Of a DNA stretch of 64,000 nucleotides, positions 35,475 to 46,621 are shown in pieces. Source of the stretch: Nocardioides euryhalodurans. GTDB lineage: Bacteria > Actinomycetota > Actinomycetes > Propionibacteriales > Nocardioidaceae. The DNA is taken from positions 3,784,501 through 3,848,500 of the forward strand of contig NZ_CP038267.1 of assembly GCF_004564375.1 (NCBI RefSeq), written 5' to 3'. The position numbers and the translations under genes were made by a program. The notes beneath the pieces were generated by a model. It did not search any database and had not been told where the DNA came from. It saw nothing but the letters and a program-made list of their open reading frames with translations. The first letter of the stretch is position 1. Every line of letters starts with the position of its first letter.

Positions 35475-36392
35475 TCAGGCCAGCGCGTTCGGGTAGTGCT
35501 CGGTCAGCACCGCCAGCAGGGTCCGGTGGACCGGCACGGGCACCCCCGACTCCGCTCCCAGGCGGACCACGGCGCCCGTCCACGCGTCCAGCTCGGAGGG
35601 GAGCCCGGCCACCACGTCCCGGTGGAGCGAGGTCGTGGCGCGCTCGGGTTGCTGCTCGAGGAACCCGAGGGTGCGCGGGACGATCCCGTCGGGCAGCTCG
35701 ACGCCACGGGCCCGCGCAACGGCCACGACCTCCGCCATCGCGGCCTCGAGCAGGCCACGGTGGCGGGAGCGGACCTCGCCGACGGTGGCGTCCAGGGCGG
35801 CGCCCAGCCCGCCCAGCGGCACGACGGTCAGCATCTTGGTCCAGAGCTCGGCCCAGATGCGGTCGGGGACACCGGCCTCGACCGCCGCGCCCGTGAAGGT
35901 CGCGAGGAGGCGGCTCACCCGCTCGCTCCTGCGGTCGTCCCACTCCCCGAAGGCGATCGTCGCCGGCCCGCCGACGTGCGAGACGACGCCGGGCGACGTG
36001 ACCATCGCGAAGATCCTGGCCGCACCGGGGAGGACGGCGGTCCGGCCGACCGCCGCCGCCACCTGCTCCGGTGCCTCGACGCCGTTCTGGGTGGTCACCA
36101 CCGCGGTGCCGTCCCCGACCAGGGCCCCGAGCAGCGGCAACGCCCCGGCCAGCTGCCAGGACTTCACGGCGACCAGCACCAGGTCGACGGCGCCGGTGCC
36201 GGAGGGATCGTCGGTCGCGCGGACGTCGCCGACGTGGAAGTCCCCGCCGACGCTCGCCACGTGGAGCCCGTCGCGCCGGATGGCCGCCAGGTGGTCGCCC
36301 CGGGCGACGAAGGTGACGTCGTGACCGGCCTGCGCCAGCCGCCCTCCGAAGTAGCCGCCGATGCCGCCGGCGCCGATCACCGCGATCCGCAT
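35475..36392 (-). CDS. 2-dehydropantoate 2-reductase family protein (PanE/ApbA-like)
   Basis: 305 residues. RIAVIGAGGIGGYFGGRLAQAGHDV is the NADPH-binding Rossmann start, VDLVLVAVKSWQL and TTQNGVEAPEQVA are the ketopantoate reductase blocks, and RIWAELWTKMLTVVPLGGLGA bears the catalytic Lys. It probably reduces 2-ketopantoate or a similar 2-oxoacid; paralogues are frequent, so the pantothenate role is not certain. ATG 36392 has TTCAAT 6 nt upstream on the minus strand. It converges with the aminotransferase gene; GGGCG/CGCCC at 35454-35470 may end both. Confidence 0.88.
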   Translation of the reverse strand: MRIAVIGAGGIGGYFGGRLAQAGHDVTFVARGDHLAAIRRDGLHVASVGGDFHVGDVRATDDPSGTGAVDLVLVAVKSWQLAGALPLLGALVGDGTAVVTTQNGVEAPEQVAAAVGRTAVLPGAARIFAMVTSPGVVSHVGGPATIAFGEWDDRRSERVSRLLATFTGAAVEAGVPDRIWAELWTKMLTVVPLGGLGAALDATVGEVRSRHRGLLEAAMAEVVAVARARGVELPDGIVPRTLGFLEQQPERATTSLHRDVVAGLPSELDAWTGAVVRLGAESGVPVPVHRTLLAVLTEHYPNALA

Positions 36393-36453
36393 CCCGTCAT
36401 TGAAGCAGCCGACGCCCTGGGACCGCCTCCCACGACGGGCCCGGGCGCGCAGG

Positions 36454-36459
36454 TAGGGT
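36454..36459 (+). promoter_or_regulatory. -10 hexamer of smc
   Basis: TAGGGT predicts a start near 36466 and a leader of about 54 nt. Here a Shine-Dalgarno sequence (GAGGAG, 36508-36513) precedes the TTG start, so this transcript is leadered. Confidence 0.5.
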
Positions 36460-36519
36460 GTGGCTCGCTGAGCTTCCCCGCACTTCAGCACGTTGATCTG
36501 CACCGGTGAGGAGCCCGCG

Positions 36520-39500
36520 TTGTACCTGAAGAGCCTGACCCTCAAGGGGTTCAAGTCCTTCGCCTCCTCCACGACCCTGCAGCTCGAACCGGGGATCACC
36601 TGCATCGTGGGGCCGAACGGCTCGGGCAAGTCCAACGTCGTCGACGCGCTCGCGTGGGTGATGGGGGAGCAGGGCGCCAAGAGCCTGCGCGGCGGCAAGA
36701 TGGAGGACGTCATCTTCGCCGGCACCTCCGGCCGCCCGCCGCTGGGCCGCGCCGAGGTGCTGCTCACCATCGACAACGCCGACGGTGCGCTCCCGATCGA
36801 CTACTCCGAGGTGACGATCAGTCGGACCATGTTCCGGTCGGGCGGCTCCGAGTACGCCATCAACGGCACCCCGTGCCGGTTGCTCGATGTCCAGGAGCTG
36901 CTCTCCGACTCGGGGATCGGCCGCGAGATGCACGTCATCGTCGGCCAGGGCCAGCTCGACTCGATCCTCCACGCGACACCCGAGGACCGGCGCGGCTTCA
37001 TCGAGGAGGCCGCGGGCGTCCTCAAGCACCGCAAGCGCAAGGAGAAGGCGCTCCGCAAGCTCGACTCGACCGAGGGCAACCTCAACCGGCTCGGCGACCT
37101 GCTCACCGAGATCCGCCGCCAGCTCAAGCCGCTGGGACGCCAGGCCGAGGTCGCACGCAAGGCGGCCGGCGTGCAGGCCGACGTACGCGACGCGCGGGCG
37201 CGGCTGATGGCCGACGACCTCGCCACCGCGCGGACCGCCCTGGACCAGGAGCTCGCCGACGAGAGCGTGCTGGTCGAGCGACAGGCCTCGGTCGAGGCCG
37301 CCGTGGCGGACGCCCAGCAGCAGGAAGCCGCCCTGGAGGCGGCGCTGCGCGAGCAGCTGCCCGAGCTCTCGCGCGCGCAGGACACCTGGTTCGCCCTGTC
37401 CGGGCTGCGCGAGCGGCTCCGTGGCACCCAGTCCCTCGCGGCCGAGCGGGTCCGCAACGCCGGCAGTGTGGAGGAGGACACCCCGAGCGGGCGTGACCCC
37501 GACCAGCTCGAGGCCGAGGCCGCCCGGGTCCGCGAGCAGGAGCAGGGCATCGAGACCGAGGTCGCCGAGCGGCGTACGGCGCTCGAGACGGCCGTGTCCG
37601 GTCGACGTACGGCCGAGGACGCGGCTGCCGAGGAGGAGCGCCGGATCGCCGGACTGCAGCGGGCCGCGGCCGACCGGCGCGAGGGCCTTGCCCGGCTCCA
37701 CGGACAGGTCAACGCGCTGAAGTCCCGCGCCGCCGCGGCCGCCGACGAGGTCGGCCGGCTCGGGCAGGGCCGCGAGGAGGCGGAGGCGCGGGCCCTGCGC
37801 GCCCAGCGCGACTTCACCTCGCTGGAGACCCGGATCGCCGGTCTCGACGCCGGCGAGGAGGGCCTCGACGCCGAGCACGAGGGGGCCGTCTCCGAGCTCG
37901 ACGACCTCGAGGAGCGGCTGGCCAAGGCCCGCGCGGAGGTGCAGCAGGCTGACCGGGAGCGGGGCGCCCTGCAGGCCCGCAAGGACGCCCTCGAGATGGG
38001 CCTCAACCGCAAGGACGGCGCCGGCGCGCTGCTGGCCGCCACCGACGACGTCTCCGGCCTGCTCGGGTCCGTCGCCGCCCTGCTGTCGGTCCGCAACGGC
38101 TTCGAGACCGCCGTGGCCGCCGCGCTCGGGAGCGCCGCCGACGCCGTGGTGGTCACCGATGCCGACTCCGCAGTGGGGGCGCTGGCGCACCTCAAGACCG
38201 ACGACCTCGGCCGGGCCGGGATGCTGCTCGGGGGAGCCCCCGCGGCCGACCGCGACTGGCCGGGCCTGCCGGCCGGCGCCACGTACGCCGTGGACGTCGT
38301 CGACGCGCCCGACGACCTCGCGCCGGCGCTGACCCGGCTGCTCCACAAGACCGTGGTCGTCGACGACCTGCCGGCCGCTCGTGCCTTGGTCGCCGAGGCG
38401 CCTGACCTGACGGCCGTGACCCGCGACGGCGACGTGTTCGGCACCCACTTCGCCTCGGGCGGCTCCAGCAGCCAGCCCAGCCTGATCGAGATCCAGGCGG
38501 CCGTCGACGAGGCGGCCTCCCAGCTCGCCGAGGCGACCGCGACCACCGAGCGGCTCGGGTTCGACATCTCCCGCCTCGAGGCCGAGCGGCTGGCCGCGCA
38601 GAAGCGCGTCGACGTCGCCCTCGCCAAGCTCCACGAGTCCGACGCCACCCTGGCTGCGGTGGCCGAGGAGCTCGGGCAGTACGGCTCGCAGGCGCGCGCC
38701 GCCCGCGGCGAGGCCGAGCGGCTCGCCGCTGCCATCGCCCGCGCGGAGGAGGCCCGTGACGCCGACCTCGCCGGTCTGGCCGAGCTGGAGGCCAGGTTGG
38801 CGACCGCGGAGGACGCGCCCGACGAGGAGCCCGACACCCGTGCCCGGGAGGAGCTCGCCGAGGCCGCCCGAGCGGCCCGCCAGGGCGAGATGGACGCGCG
38901 GCTGGCGCTGCGGACGTCCGAGGAGCGTGCCCGCGCCCTGCACGGTCGCGCCGACCAGCTGACCCGTGCGGCCAGGTCCGAGCGGGAGGCCCGCGCCCGC
39001 GCCGCCGAGCGCCGGGAGCGGCTGCTCCGGGAGGGCCGGGCCGCCGAGGCGGTCGGGGTCGCCGTCGGTCTGGTGCTGCAGCGGCTCGAGGTCTCGATCC
39101 ACCGTGCCGCCGAGGCGCGTGCGGCGGTGGAGCAGAGTCGGGGGGAGCGCGAGCAGCAGCTGCTGACGGTGCGTGGTGCCCTCCGCGACCTGGGCCGCGA
39201 GCACGACGAGCTGGTCAACTCCGTCCACCGTGACGAGATGGCGCGCGCCCAGCAGCGGATGCGGATCGAGCAGCTCGAGGAGCGTGCGCTCGAGGAGCTG
39301 GGGCTCGACGGCGACGCCCTGGTGGCCGAGTACGGCCCCGACCAGCTGATCCCGTTCACGGGCGAGGTGGAGGAGGGGGCCGAAGCGCCCGAGCCGACCC
39401 CGTTCGTGCGCGAGGAGCAGCAGAAGCGCCTCAAGACTGCCGAGCGGGCGCTGGCCATGCTGGGCCGGGTCAACCCGCTGGCCCTCGAGGAGTTCTCCGC

Positions 39501-40068
39501 GATGGAGGAGCGCCACAAGTTCCTCACCGAGCAGCTCGAGGACCTGCGCAAGACGCGCAAGGACCTCCTCGACATCGTGCGCGAGGTCGACTCCCGCGTG
39601 GAGGAGGTCTTCACGGCCGCGTACGCCGACGTCTCGACGGCCTTCGACTCGACCTTCTCGCGGCTTTTCCCCGGCGGCGAGGGCCGGCTGGTCCTCACCG
39701 ACCCGGGCGACATGCTCAACACCGGCATCGAGGTCGAGGCGCGACCGGCCGGCAAGAAGGTCAAGCGGCTCTCGCTGCTCTCCGGCGGCGAGCGCTCGCT
39801 GGTGGCCGTGGCGTTCCTGGTCGCGTTGTTCAAGGCGCGTCCCTCGCCCTTCTACATCCTCGACGAGGTCGAGGCCGCCCTCGACGACACCAACCTCGGA
39901 CGACTCCTGGAGATCTACGAGGAGCTGCGTGAGAACTCCCAGCTGCTCGTCATCACCCACCAGAAGCGGACCATGGAGGTCGGCGACGCCCTCTACGGTG
40001 TGACCATGCGCGGTGACGGCGTCTCGGCCGTGATCAGCCAGCGGCTGCGGGACGCCGAGCCAGCCTGA
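36520..40068 (+). CDS. smc: Chromosome segregation protein SMC
   Basis: 1182 residues. YLKSLTLKGFKSFASSTTL is the N-terminal strand, CIVGPNGSGKSNVVDALAW (Walker A near 32) follows, then a long Ala/Glu/Arg coiled coil, a hinge at about 500-660 (GLLGSVAALLSVRNGFETAVAAALG ... FGTHFASGGSS), a second coiled coil, LSGGERSLVAVAFLVALF (signature) and FYILDEVEAALDDTNL (Walker B). It compacts and segregates the chromosome with ScpAB, which are not here. The start is TTG 36520, 6 nt after GAGGAG. Confidence 0.97.
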   Translation: MYLKSLTLKGFKSFASSTTLQLEPGITCIVGPNGSGKSNVVDALAWVMGEQGAKSLRGGKMEDVIFAGTSGRPPLGRAEVLLTIDNADGALPIDYSEVTISRTMFRSGGSEYAINGTPCRLLDVQELLSDSGIGREMHVIVGQGQLDSILHATPEDRRGFIEEAAGVLKHRKRKEKALRKLDSTEGNLNRLGDLLTEIRRQLKPLGRQAEVARKAAGVQADVRDARARLMADDLATARTALDQELADESVLVERQASVEAAVADAQQQEAALEAALREQLPELSRAQDTWFALSGLRERLRGTQSLAAERVRNAGSVEEDTPSGRDPDQLEAEAARVREQEQGIETEVAERRTALETAVSGRRTAEDAAAEEERRIAGLQRAAADRREGLARLHGQVNALKSRAAAAADEVGRLGQGREEAEARALRAQRDFTSLETRIAGLDAGEEGLDAEHEGAVSELDDLEERLAKARAEVQQADRERGALQARKDALEMGLNRKDGAGALLAATDDVSGLLGSVAALLSVRNGFETAVAAALGSAADAVVVTDADSAVGALAHLKTDDLGRAGMLLGGAPAADRDWPGLPAGATYAVDVVDAPDDLAPALTRLLHKTVVVDDLPAARALVAEAPDLTAVTRDGDVFGTHFASGGSSSQPSLIEIQAAVDEAASQLAEATATTERLGFDISRLEAERLAAQKRVDVALAKLHESDATLAAVAEELGQYGSQARAARGEAERLAAAIARAEEARDADLAGLAELEARLATAEDAPDEEPDTRAREELAEAARAARQGEMDARLALRTSEERARALHGRADQLTRAARSEREARARAAERRERLLREGRAAEAVGVAVGLVLQRLEVSIHRAAEARAAVEQSRGEREQQLLTVRGALRDLGREHDELVNSVHRDEMARAQQRMRIEQLEERALEELGLDGDALVAEYGPDQLIPFTGEVEEGAEAPEPTPFVREEQQKRLKTAERALAMLGRVNPLALEEFSAMEERHKFLTEQLEDLRKTRKDLLDIVREVDSRVEEVFTAAYADVSTAFDSTFSRLFPGGEGRLVLTDPGDMLNTGIEVEARPAGKKVKRLSLLSGGERSLVAVAFLVALFKARPSPFYILDEVEAALDDTNLGRLLEIYEELRENSQLLVITHQKRTMEVGDALYGVTMRGDGVSAVISQRLRDAEPA

Positions 40069-40088
40069 GCCCGGACCCGTCGCGTGGC

Positions 40089-40094
40089 TAGGGT
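40089..40094 (+). promoter_or_regulatory. -10 hexamer of a leaderless gene after smc
   Basis: TAGGGT ends 7 nt before ATG 40102. Confidence 0.6.
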
Positions 40095-40101
40095 GTCGCC
40101 C

Positions 40102-40518
40102 ATGTCCGAACCTCCCGGGGCCCCCGCCCAGCTCGTCGTCCGCTACCAGCGGGGGCTGGGCGTCGCCGCCCTCGTCGGTGGCGCGCTGCTGCTCGTGCTC
40201 GGCCTCGGGACCGGCGACGTGCTCAACATCGTGCTGGGCCTGATCCTGGGCGGGCTCGGCCTCGGCTACGCCCTGGGCGCCGCCGTCGTGTGGACGGCCA
40301 CCGAGCTGCAGCTCAAGAGCCCGCTCGGCACCACCACCCGTCGCTACCCGGTCGCCGGCCCGGCCGACCTGCGGATCGACGGCAACACCCTCGTGCACAC
40401 CCCGAGCGGCAAGAAGGTCGTCAGCCTCGGCTTCGGGCTCGACCGGGGTGACGTCGCCCGGCTGCGCGAGGCCGTCGGCGGCCCGGGCGACGGCCGGCCA
40501 CCGTCGTCGTCGGCATGA
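40102..40518 (+). CDS. Small membrane protein with PH-like C-terminal domain
   Basis: 138 residues. Two hydrophobic segments at about 19-58 (GVAALVGGALLLVLGLGTGDVLN, GLILGGLGLGYALGAAVVW) are followed by TATELQLKSPLGTTTRRYPVAG and LVHTPSGKKVVSLGFGLDRGDVARL, which resembles a bacterial PH domain of the membrane-anchored kind. The function is unknown. Its stop overlaps the thioesterase ATG by 4 nt. Confidence 0.75.
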   Translation: MSEPPGAPAQLVVRYQRGLGVAALVGGALLLVLGLGTGDVLNIVLGLILGGLGLGYALGAAVVWTATELQLKSPLGTTTRRYPVAGPADLRIDGNTLVHTPSGKKVVSLGFGLDRGDVARLREAVGGPGDGRPPSSSA

Positions 40519-40970
40519 GCGCTCCCCGCCCGACCCGGGCCGACTACGTCTCCTGGGAGACGGTGACCACGCGCTGGGCCGACATCGACGTCTACGGCCA
40601 CATGAACAACGCCCGCTACTTCGAGCTCATCGACACCGTCGTCAACAACCACCTGGTCGCGGCGACGGGGACCGACATCCGCACACTGCCGGCCATCGGG
40701 GTCGTCGCCGAGGTGGGGTGCCGCTACTTCGCGGAGGTCGGCTATCCCGAGCCGGTCGACCTCGGGCTCGTCGTCGACAAGGTGGGGACCTCGTCGGTGG
40801 TCTACCGGGTGGGGCTCTTCCAGGGGAGCGACCAGGCAGCGGCAGAGGGTCGCTTCGTGCACGTCTACGTCGACAACACCGACCCCGCCCGCGCCGTGGT
40901 GCCGCTGCCCGACGAGATCCGCGACGCGGTCACCCCGCTGTGGCGGCCCGAGGCCGGTGTGCGACCGTAA
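40515..40970 (+). CDS. Acyl-CoA thioesterase (4HBT hotdog fold)
   Basis: 151 residues. TRWADIDVYGHMNNARYFELIDT near residue 19 is the YbgC/FadM-type signature with the catalytic Asp; GCRYFAEVGYPEPVDLGLVV and SSVVYRVGLFQ complete the hotdog fold. It hydrolyses an acyl-CoA of unknown chain length. The ATGA overlap couples it to the PH-like membrane protein. Confidence 0.9.
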   Translation: MSAPRPTRADYVSWETVTTRWADIDVYGHMNNARYFELIDTVVNNHLVAATGTDIRTLPAIGVVAEVGCRYFAEVGYPEPVDLGLVVDKVGTSSVVYRVGLFQGSDQAAAEGRFVHVYVDNTDPARAVVPLPDEIRDAVTPLWRPEAGVRP

Positions 40971-41006
40971 AGGTCAAGAACACCGTCTCGGAAGAGGGAT
41001 GTCAGC

Positions 41007-41213
41007 ATGCTGTTCGTCGTCGTGTCCATGCTCGTCATCGTCGCCATCGCCGGTCTCGTCGTGACCTTCGTGGCCTTCCCGCACCGCGGTGAGGACGTCC
41101 CCGGGGCCTCGTGGCTCGGCGACTCCATGAGGAGGGGCGTCGACGTGCTCCCGACCCTCGACAACACCGCCGAGAAGGACGAGCCCGCGGCAGCGGGCAG
41201 GCGACGCGCCTGA
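41007..41213 (+). CDS. Small single-span membrane protein
   Basis: 68 residues: an N-terminal membrane helix (LFVVVSMLVIVAIAGLVVTFVAF) and a short cytoplasmic tail HRGEDVPGASWLGDSMRRGVDVLPTLDN. No known domain; the tail looks constrained rather than random. GAGGG lies upstream of ATG 41007. It sits 13 nt before ftsY, so a membrane or secretion-related role is possible but unproven. Confidence 0.7.
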   Translation: MLFVVVSMLVIVAIAGLVVTFVAFPHRGEDVPGASWLGDSMRRGVDVLPTLDNTAEKDEPAAAGRRRA

Positions 41214-41219
41214 TTGGAT
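41214..41219 (+). promoter_or_regulatory. -10-like hexamer of ftsY
   Basis: TTGGAT ends 7 nt before ATG 41227. It lacks the canonical second-position A, so this is weaker than the TAGGGT cases. Confidence 0.3.
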
Positions 41220-41226
41220 TGTCGAC

Positions 41227-42372
41227 ATGGGTGACCTGATCTACCTCATCGTCGGCATCGCCGTCCTCGGCGTCGCGCTCGTCGCGGGGCTGCTGGTCCG
41301 CACACGCAGCGGCGGCAAGGCGGCGCCCCCGTCGGCCGGCACCGACGTCATCACCCGTCCGCCGGTCGAGCCGGCACCGGAGGCCGAGACCGGGGTCGAG
41401 GCCCCGGCCGAGGCCGTCGAGGCCGAGCCCGAGGCGCCCGTCCTCGAGCGGCCCGAGGGCACCGCCTCGCGGATGCAGCGGCTCCGCCAGCGGCTGGCCG
41501 GCTCGCAGGGCGGCTTCGGCCGCGGCCTGCTCTCCCTGATCTCGCGCGAGCGCCTCGACGAGGACACCTGGGAGTCCATCGAGGACACCCTGCTGACCGC
41601 CGACGTCGGCGTCGCGCCGACCCAGCAGGTGGTCGACAACCTGCGGACGCGACTGCGGGTGGAGGGCGCCTCGCGGCCCGACCCGCGGACGGTGCTCCAG
41701 GAGGAGCTGACCACCCTGGTCGACCCGACCATGGACCGTCGGCTGCAGATCACCGGCACCGACGGCCGCCCCGGGGTCGTGCTGGTCGTGGGGGTCAACG
41801 GCTCCGGCAAGACCACCACCGTCGGCAAGATCGCCCGCATCCTGGTGGCGGAGGACAAGAGGGTGGTCCTCGGGGCCGCCGACACCTTCCGCGCCGCCGC
41901 CGTCGACCAGCTCGCCACGTGGGGGGAGCGGGTCGGGGTCGAGGTGGTCCGCGGGCCCGAGAACGGCGACCCCGCGTCGGTCGCCTTCGAGGCCGTGAAG
42001 TCCGGTGTCGACACCGGCGCCGACACCGTCATCGTCGACACCGCCGGACGGCTCCAGAACAAGGCCGGTCTCATGGACGAGCTCGGCAAGGTCAAGCGCG
42101 TCATCGAGAAGCAGGCGCCCGTGACGGAGGTGCTGCTGGTCCTCGACGCCACGACCGGCCAGAACGGCCTGATCCAGGCCCGCGTGTTCTCCGAGGTCGT
42201 CGACGTCACCGGCATCGTGCTCACCAAGCTCGACGGGTCCGCCAAGGGTGGCATCGTGGTGGCGGTCCAGCGCGAGCTCGGCGTACCGGTCAAGCTGGTA
42301 GGTCTCGGCGAGGGCCCCGACGACCTGGCGCCGTTCGACGCCCGGGCCTTCGTCGACGCACTGCTCGGCTAG
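41227..42372 (+). CDS. ftsY: Signal recognition particle receptor FtsY
   Basis: 381 residues. An N-terminal membrane helix (LIYLIVGIAVLGVALVAGLLV) and a short acidic linker precede the NG domain: helical N part from about 85, GVNGSGKTTTVGKIARIL (G1), AADTFRAAAVDQLATW, DTAGRLQNKAGLMDELGK (G3), TKLDGSAKGG (G4) and GLGEGPDDLAPF. It docks ribosome-SRP complexes at the membrane together with Ffh (encoded at 46.6 kb). Confidence 0.97.
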   Translation: MGDLIYLIVGIAVLGVALVAGLLVRTRSGGKAAPPSAGTDVITRPPVEPAPEAETGVEAPAEAVEAEPEAPVLERPEGTASRMQRLRQRLAGSQGGFGRGLLSLISRERLDEDTWESIEDTLLTADVGVAPTQQVVDNLRTRLRVEGASRPDPRTVLQEELTTLVDPTMDRRLQITGTDGRPGVVLVVGVNGSGKTTTVGKIARILVAEDKRVVLGAADTFRAAAVDQLATWGERVGVEVVRGPENGDPASVAFEAVKSGVDTGADTVIVDTAGRLQNKAGLMDELGKVKRVIEKQAPVTEVLLVLDATTGQNGLIQARVFSEVVDVTGIVLTKLDGSAKGGIVVAVQRELGVPVKLVGLGEGPDDLAPFDARAFVDALLG

Positions 42373-42388
42373 TTCACACAGTCGTAAC
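42372..42388 (+). promoter_or_regulatory. Candidate GlnR site upstream of amt
   Basis: GTTCAC, six bases, GTAAC resembles the gTnAC-n6-GnAAC half-site pair bound by the nitrogen regulator GlnR in actinobacteria. It lies about 150 nt before amt. Further AAC-rich motifs (GAAAC, GCAAC, GGAAC) follow in the same gap. The match is by eye. Confidence 0.4.
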
Positions 42389-42539
42389 ACGGCGTGCGGG
42401 TTCGTTTCCCCGCCGCAACATCGATCGCCGTACGCCGAAACCTCCGCAACGGAACCTTCTGCCCAATGGGGCCGGGGGTCGCGCGACAGTGCCGTCGCGC
42501 CTCCCGGCCCTGCCAGACGCAGAATCCCCTGGAGGTTCC

Positions 42540-44227
<1,688 letters not shown>

Positions 44228-44243
44228 GTCGAGGAGTGTCGAG

Positions 44244-44273
44244 ACGCAGCCCCCGCCCCGGCGGGGGCTGCGT
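44244..44273 (+). terminator. Hairpin between glnK and glnD
   Basis: ACGCAGCCCCCGCC (44244-44257) and GGCGGGGGCTGCGT (44260-44273) form a 14-bp stem, in practice with a small loop. Within amt-glnK-glnD it would lower glnD expression relative to amt-glnK. Confidence 0.75.
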
Positions 44274-44309
44274 GACACGTACAGGAACCCCCGCACACAG
44301 GAGGCCTCG

Positions 44310-46553
44310 GTGAGTCCACGCGAACGGTCGGACCGGACGGCTGCGGCGGACGCCCTGTGCGTCGCGGCGTTCGAGAAGACCGGGGCCCCCGTCACCGGCC
44401 TCTCGCTCGTCGCGGTCGGGGGGTACGGCCGCGGCGAGCTGGCTCCGTACTCCGACCTCGACGTGGTGCTGGTCCACGCGGACGACGTCGACCCTGGCGA
44501 GGCCGCCGAGCAGGTCTGGTACCCGCTGTGGGACAGCGGCAGCCGGCTGGACCACTCGGTGCGCAGCCTCTCGGAGATGGTGTCCACGGCCGGCCAGGAC
44601 CTCAAGGTCGCGTTGGGCCTGCTCGATGCCCGCCACCTCGCCGGGGACGCCCACCTGACGTTGCAGCTGCGCACCACCATGCTGACCCACTGGCGCCGCG
44701 AGGCCCGGGACCGGCTGCCCGAGCTGCGCGACCTCGTGCGGGCCCGGCACGAGCTGCTGGGCGAGCTCGCCCACCTCTCCGTCCCCGACCTGAAGGAGGC
44801 GGCCGGTGGGCTGCGCGACGCCACGGTCCTCAAGGCCCTGGTCGCCACCTGGCTGGTGGACGTGCCCCACGGCGAGCTGGAGCGCCGTCGGCTGGCCCTG
44901 CTCGACGTCCGCGACGTGCTGCACGGCGTCACCGGACGCGCCACCGACCGGGTGGCACCCGAGCACTGGGCCGACCTCGCCCCCGGGCTCGGCCTCGACG
45001 GCGAGGCAGCGGCCCAGGTCCACGTCCGCGACCTCGGCCGGGCGATCACCCACCTCTCGCGGCTGACCTGGCGACGGGTCGAGTCCGTCCTCGCCCGACC
45101 CACCTCGCCCCGCCACGCGCGTACGCCGGCCCTGACCCGGCTCGCCCCCGGGGTGGCGCTGTCCCGCGGAGAGGTCGTCCTCGAGGCGGACGCGCGCCCC
45201 GACCGGGACCCGCTGCTGCTCCTGCGCGCCGCGGTCGAGGCGGCCGAGCGTGACGTCGTGCTCGCACCGCCCACCGCCGCCCGGCTCGCCCGCGAGGCGG
45301 CGCCGCTGCCGGACCCGTGGCCGCCGGAGGCGCGACACCTGCTCGTCCGGCTGCTGGCGTCCGGTCGCGGGCTGCTCGCGGTCTGGGAGACCCTCGAGGA
45401 GACCGGCGCGGTCGCGAGGGCGCTGCCGGAGTGGGACCGGATCCGCACGCTCCCGCACGCGTCACCCATCCACCGCTTCACCGTCGACCGCCACGTCGTC
45501 GAGACCTGCATCGAGGCCGCGTCCCTGATCCGTGACGTCGGTCGACCCGACGTGCTCATGGTGGCGGCGCTGCTGCACGACATCGGCAAGGGTGGCCTCA
45601 CCGAGCACAGCGTGGCGGGCGAGCCGATCGCGCGCGCGGTCGCGACGCGGATGGGGTTCGAGCCGGAGGACGTCGAGCGGATCGCCCGGCTGGTCCGGTG
45701 GCACCTGCTGCTGGCCGAGACCGCCACCACCCGCGACCCGGAGGACCCCGCGACGGTCGCGCTGGTCACCGACTGCCTCGTCGACCCCGAGACGGTCACC
45801 CTGCTGCTCGCGCTCAGCGAGGCGGACGCCAGGGCGACCGCCCCGAAGGCGTGGTCGACGTGGCGCGCGGGCCTGGTGACCGACCTCGCCCGGCGGGTCC
45901 TCGCCGCGATGGACGTCGATGCCCCCGCCGTCGATCCGCAGCCCGACCTGCCGGTGCCCGCCGCGGTCCGGGCCGGCGGCTTCGACCTGCAGGTCGAGGC
46001 CGACGGCGACGGGGCGAGGGTCACCGTCCTCGCCCCCGACCGGGTGGGGCTCCTGGCTGACGTCGCGGCCATGTTCGCGCTGCAGCGGGCCTCCGTCCGC
46101 GCCGCCCGGGCCTGGGCGCAGGACGACTACGCCATCTCCGTCTGGGACGTCGCCGACCAGCTCGTGGACCCGGCGGTCCTGCGGCAGCGGTTCGAGGCGG
46201 TCGTGGCCGGACGCATCGACCCGACGTCCCGGCTGCGGCCCGCCGACACCGCCGGACTCGCGCCCACGGTCGGCGTACGTCCCGAGGCATCGCGGGGCGC
46301 CACGGTCCTGGAGGTACGCGCCGCGGACCGCCCTGGTGTCCTCTACCTCACGCTCGCCGCCCTCGCGTCGCTCGACGTGATGGTCCGCTCGGCCCACGTC
46401 GACACGCTGGGCCCGCAGGCCGTCGACGTCTTCTACGTCCAGGAGGACGGCGCCGGGGCGCTGTCGGAGCCCCGGGCCGCGGAGGCTGCCCACGCCGTCC
46501 GTGCGGTGCTCGGCGGGGACCTCTCGGTGCTCACCCCGCCCGATCACGAGTAG
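44310..46553 (+). CDS. glnD: PII uridylyl/adenylyltransferase GlnD
   Basis: 747 residues. The nucleotidyltransferase motif GGYGRGELAPYSDLDVVLV lies at residues 37-55 (D49, D51), the HD phosphohydrolase motif LLHDIGKGG near 422, and two ACT domains at about 560-625 (VTVLAPDRVGLLADVAAMFAL) and 665-735 (LEVRAADRPGVLYLTLAALA). It modifies and demodifies GlnK; in actinobacteria the modification is adenylylation. The N-terminus is about 55 residues shorter than E. coli GlnD, but GTG 44310 has AGGAGG (44299-44304) 5 nt upstream and a hairpin lies just before, so the short form is probably real. Confidence 0.95.
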   Translation: MSPRERSDRTAAADALCVAAFEKTGAPVTGLSLVAVGGYGRGELAPYSDLDVVLVHADDVDPGEAAEQVWYPLWDSGSRLDHSVRSLSEMVSTAGQDLKVALGLLDARHLAGDAHLTLQLRTTMLTHWRREARDRLPELRDLVRARHELLGELAHLSVPDLKEAAGGLRDATVLKALVATWLVDVPHGELERRRLALLDVRDVLHGVTGRATDRVAPEHWADLAPGLGLDGEAAAQVHVRDLGRAITHLSRLTWRRVESVLARPTSPRHARTPALTRLAPGVALSRGEVVLEADARPDRDPLLLLRAAVEAAERDVVLAPPTAARLAREAAPLPDPWPPEARHLLVRLLASGRGLLAVWETLEETGAVARALPEWDRIRTLPHASPIHRFTVDRHVVETCIEAASLIRDVGRPDVLMVAALLHDIGKGGLTEHSVAGEPIARAVATRMGFEPEDVERIARLVRWHLLLAETATTRDPEDPATVALVTDCLVDPETVTLLLALSEADARATAPKAWSTWRAGLVTDLARRVLAAMDVDAPAVDPQPDLPVPAAVRAGGFDLQVEADGDGARVTVLAPDRVGLLADVAAMFALQRASVRAARAWAQDDYAISVWDVADQLVDPAVLRQRFEAVVAGRIDPTSRLRPADTAGLAPTVGVRPEASRGATVLEVRAADRPGVLYLTLAALASLDVMVRSAHVDTLGPQAVDVFYVQEDGAGALSEPRAAEAAHAVRAVLGGDLSVLTPPDHE

Positions 46554-46573
46554 GGACCCGGGGGAGCGGCGGC

Positions 46574-46579
46574 TAGGGT
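46574..46579 (+). promoter_or_regulatory. -10 hexamer of ffh
   Basis: TAGGGT, giving a start near 46586 and a leader of about 36 nt to TTG 46622, which has an AGGGAAA ribosome-binding site. Confidence 0.45.
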
Positions 46580-46621
46580 TGTCCCTCGGAACACCAGCCA
46601 CCAGCGCCAGGGAAAAGACAC

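Noticed and set aside
36397..40398. A 1333-residue open frame antisense to smc
   Set aside because: It mirrors the smc codons in a GC-rich genome, is low-complexity Gly/Gln/Leu/Arg, and has no domain; smc is complete and convincing.
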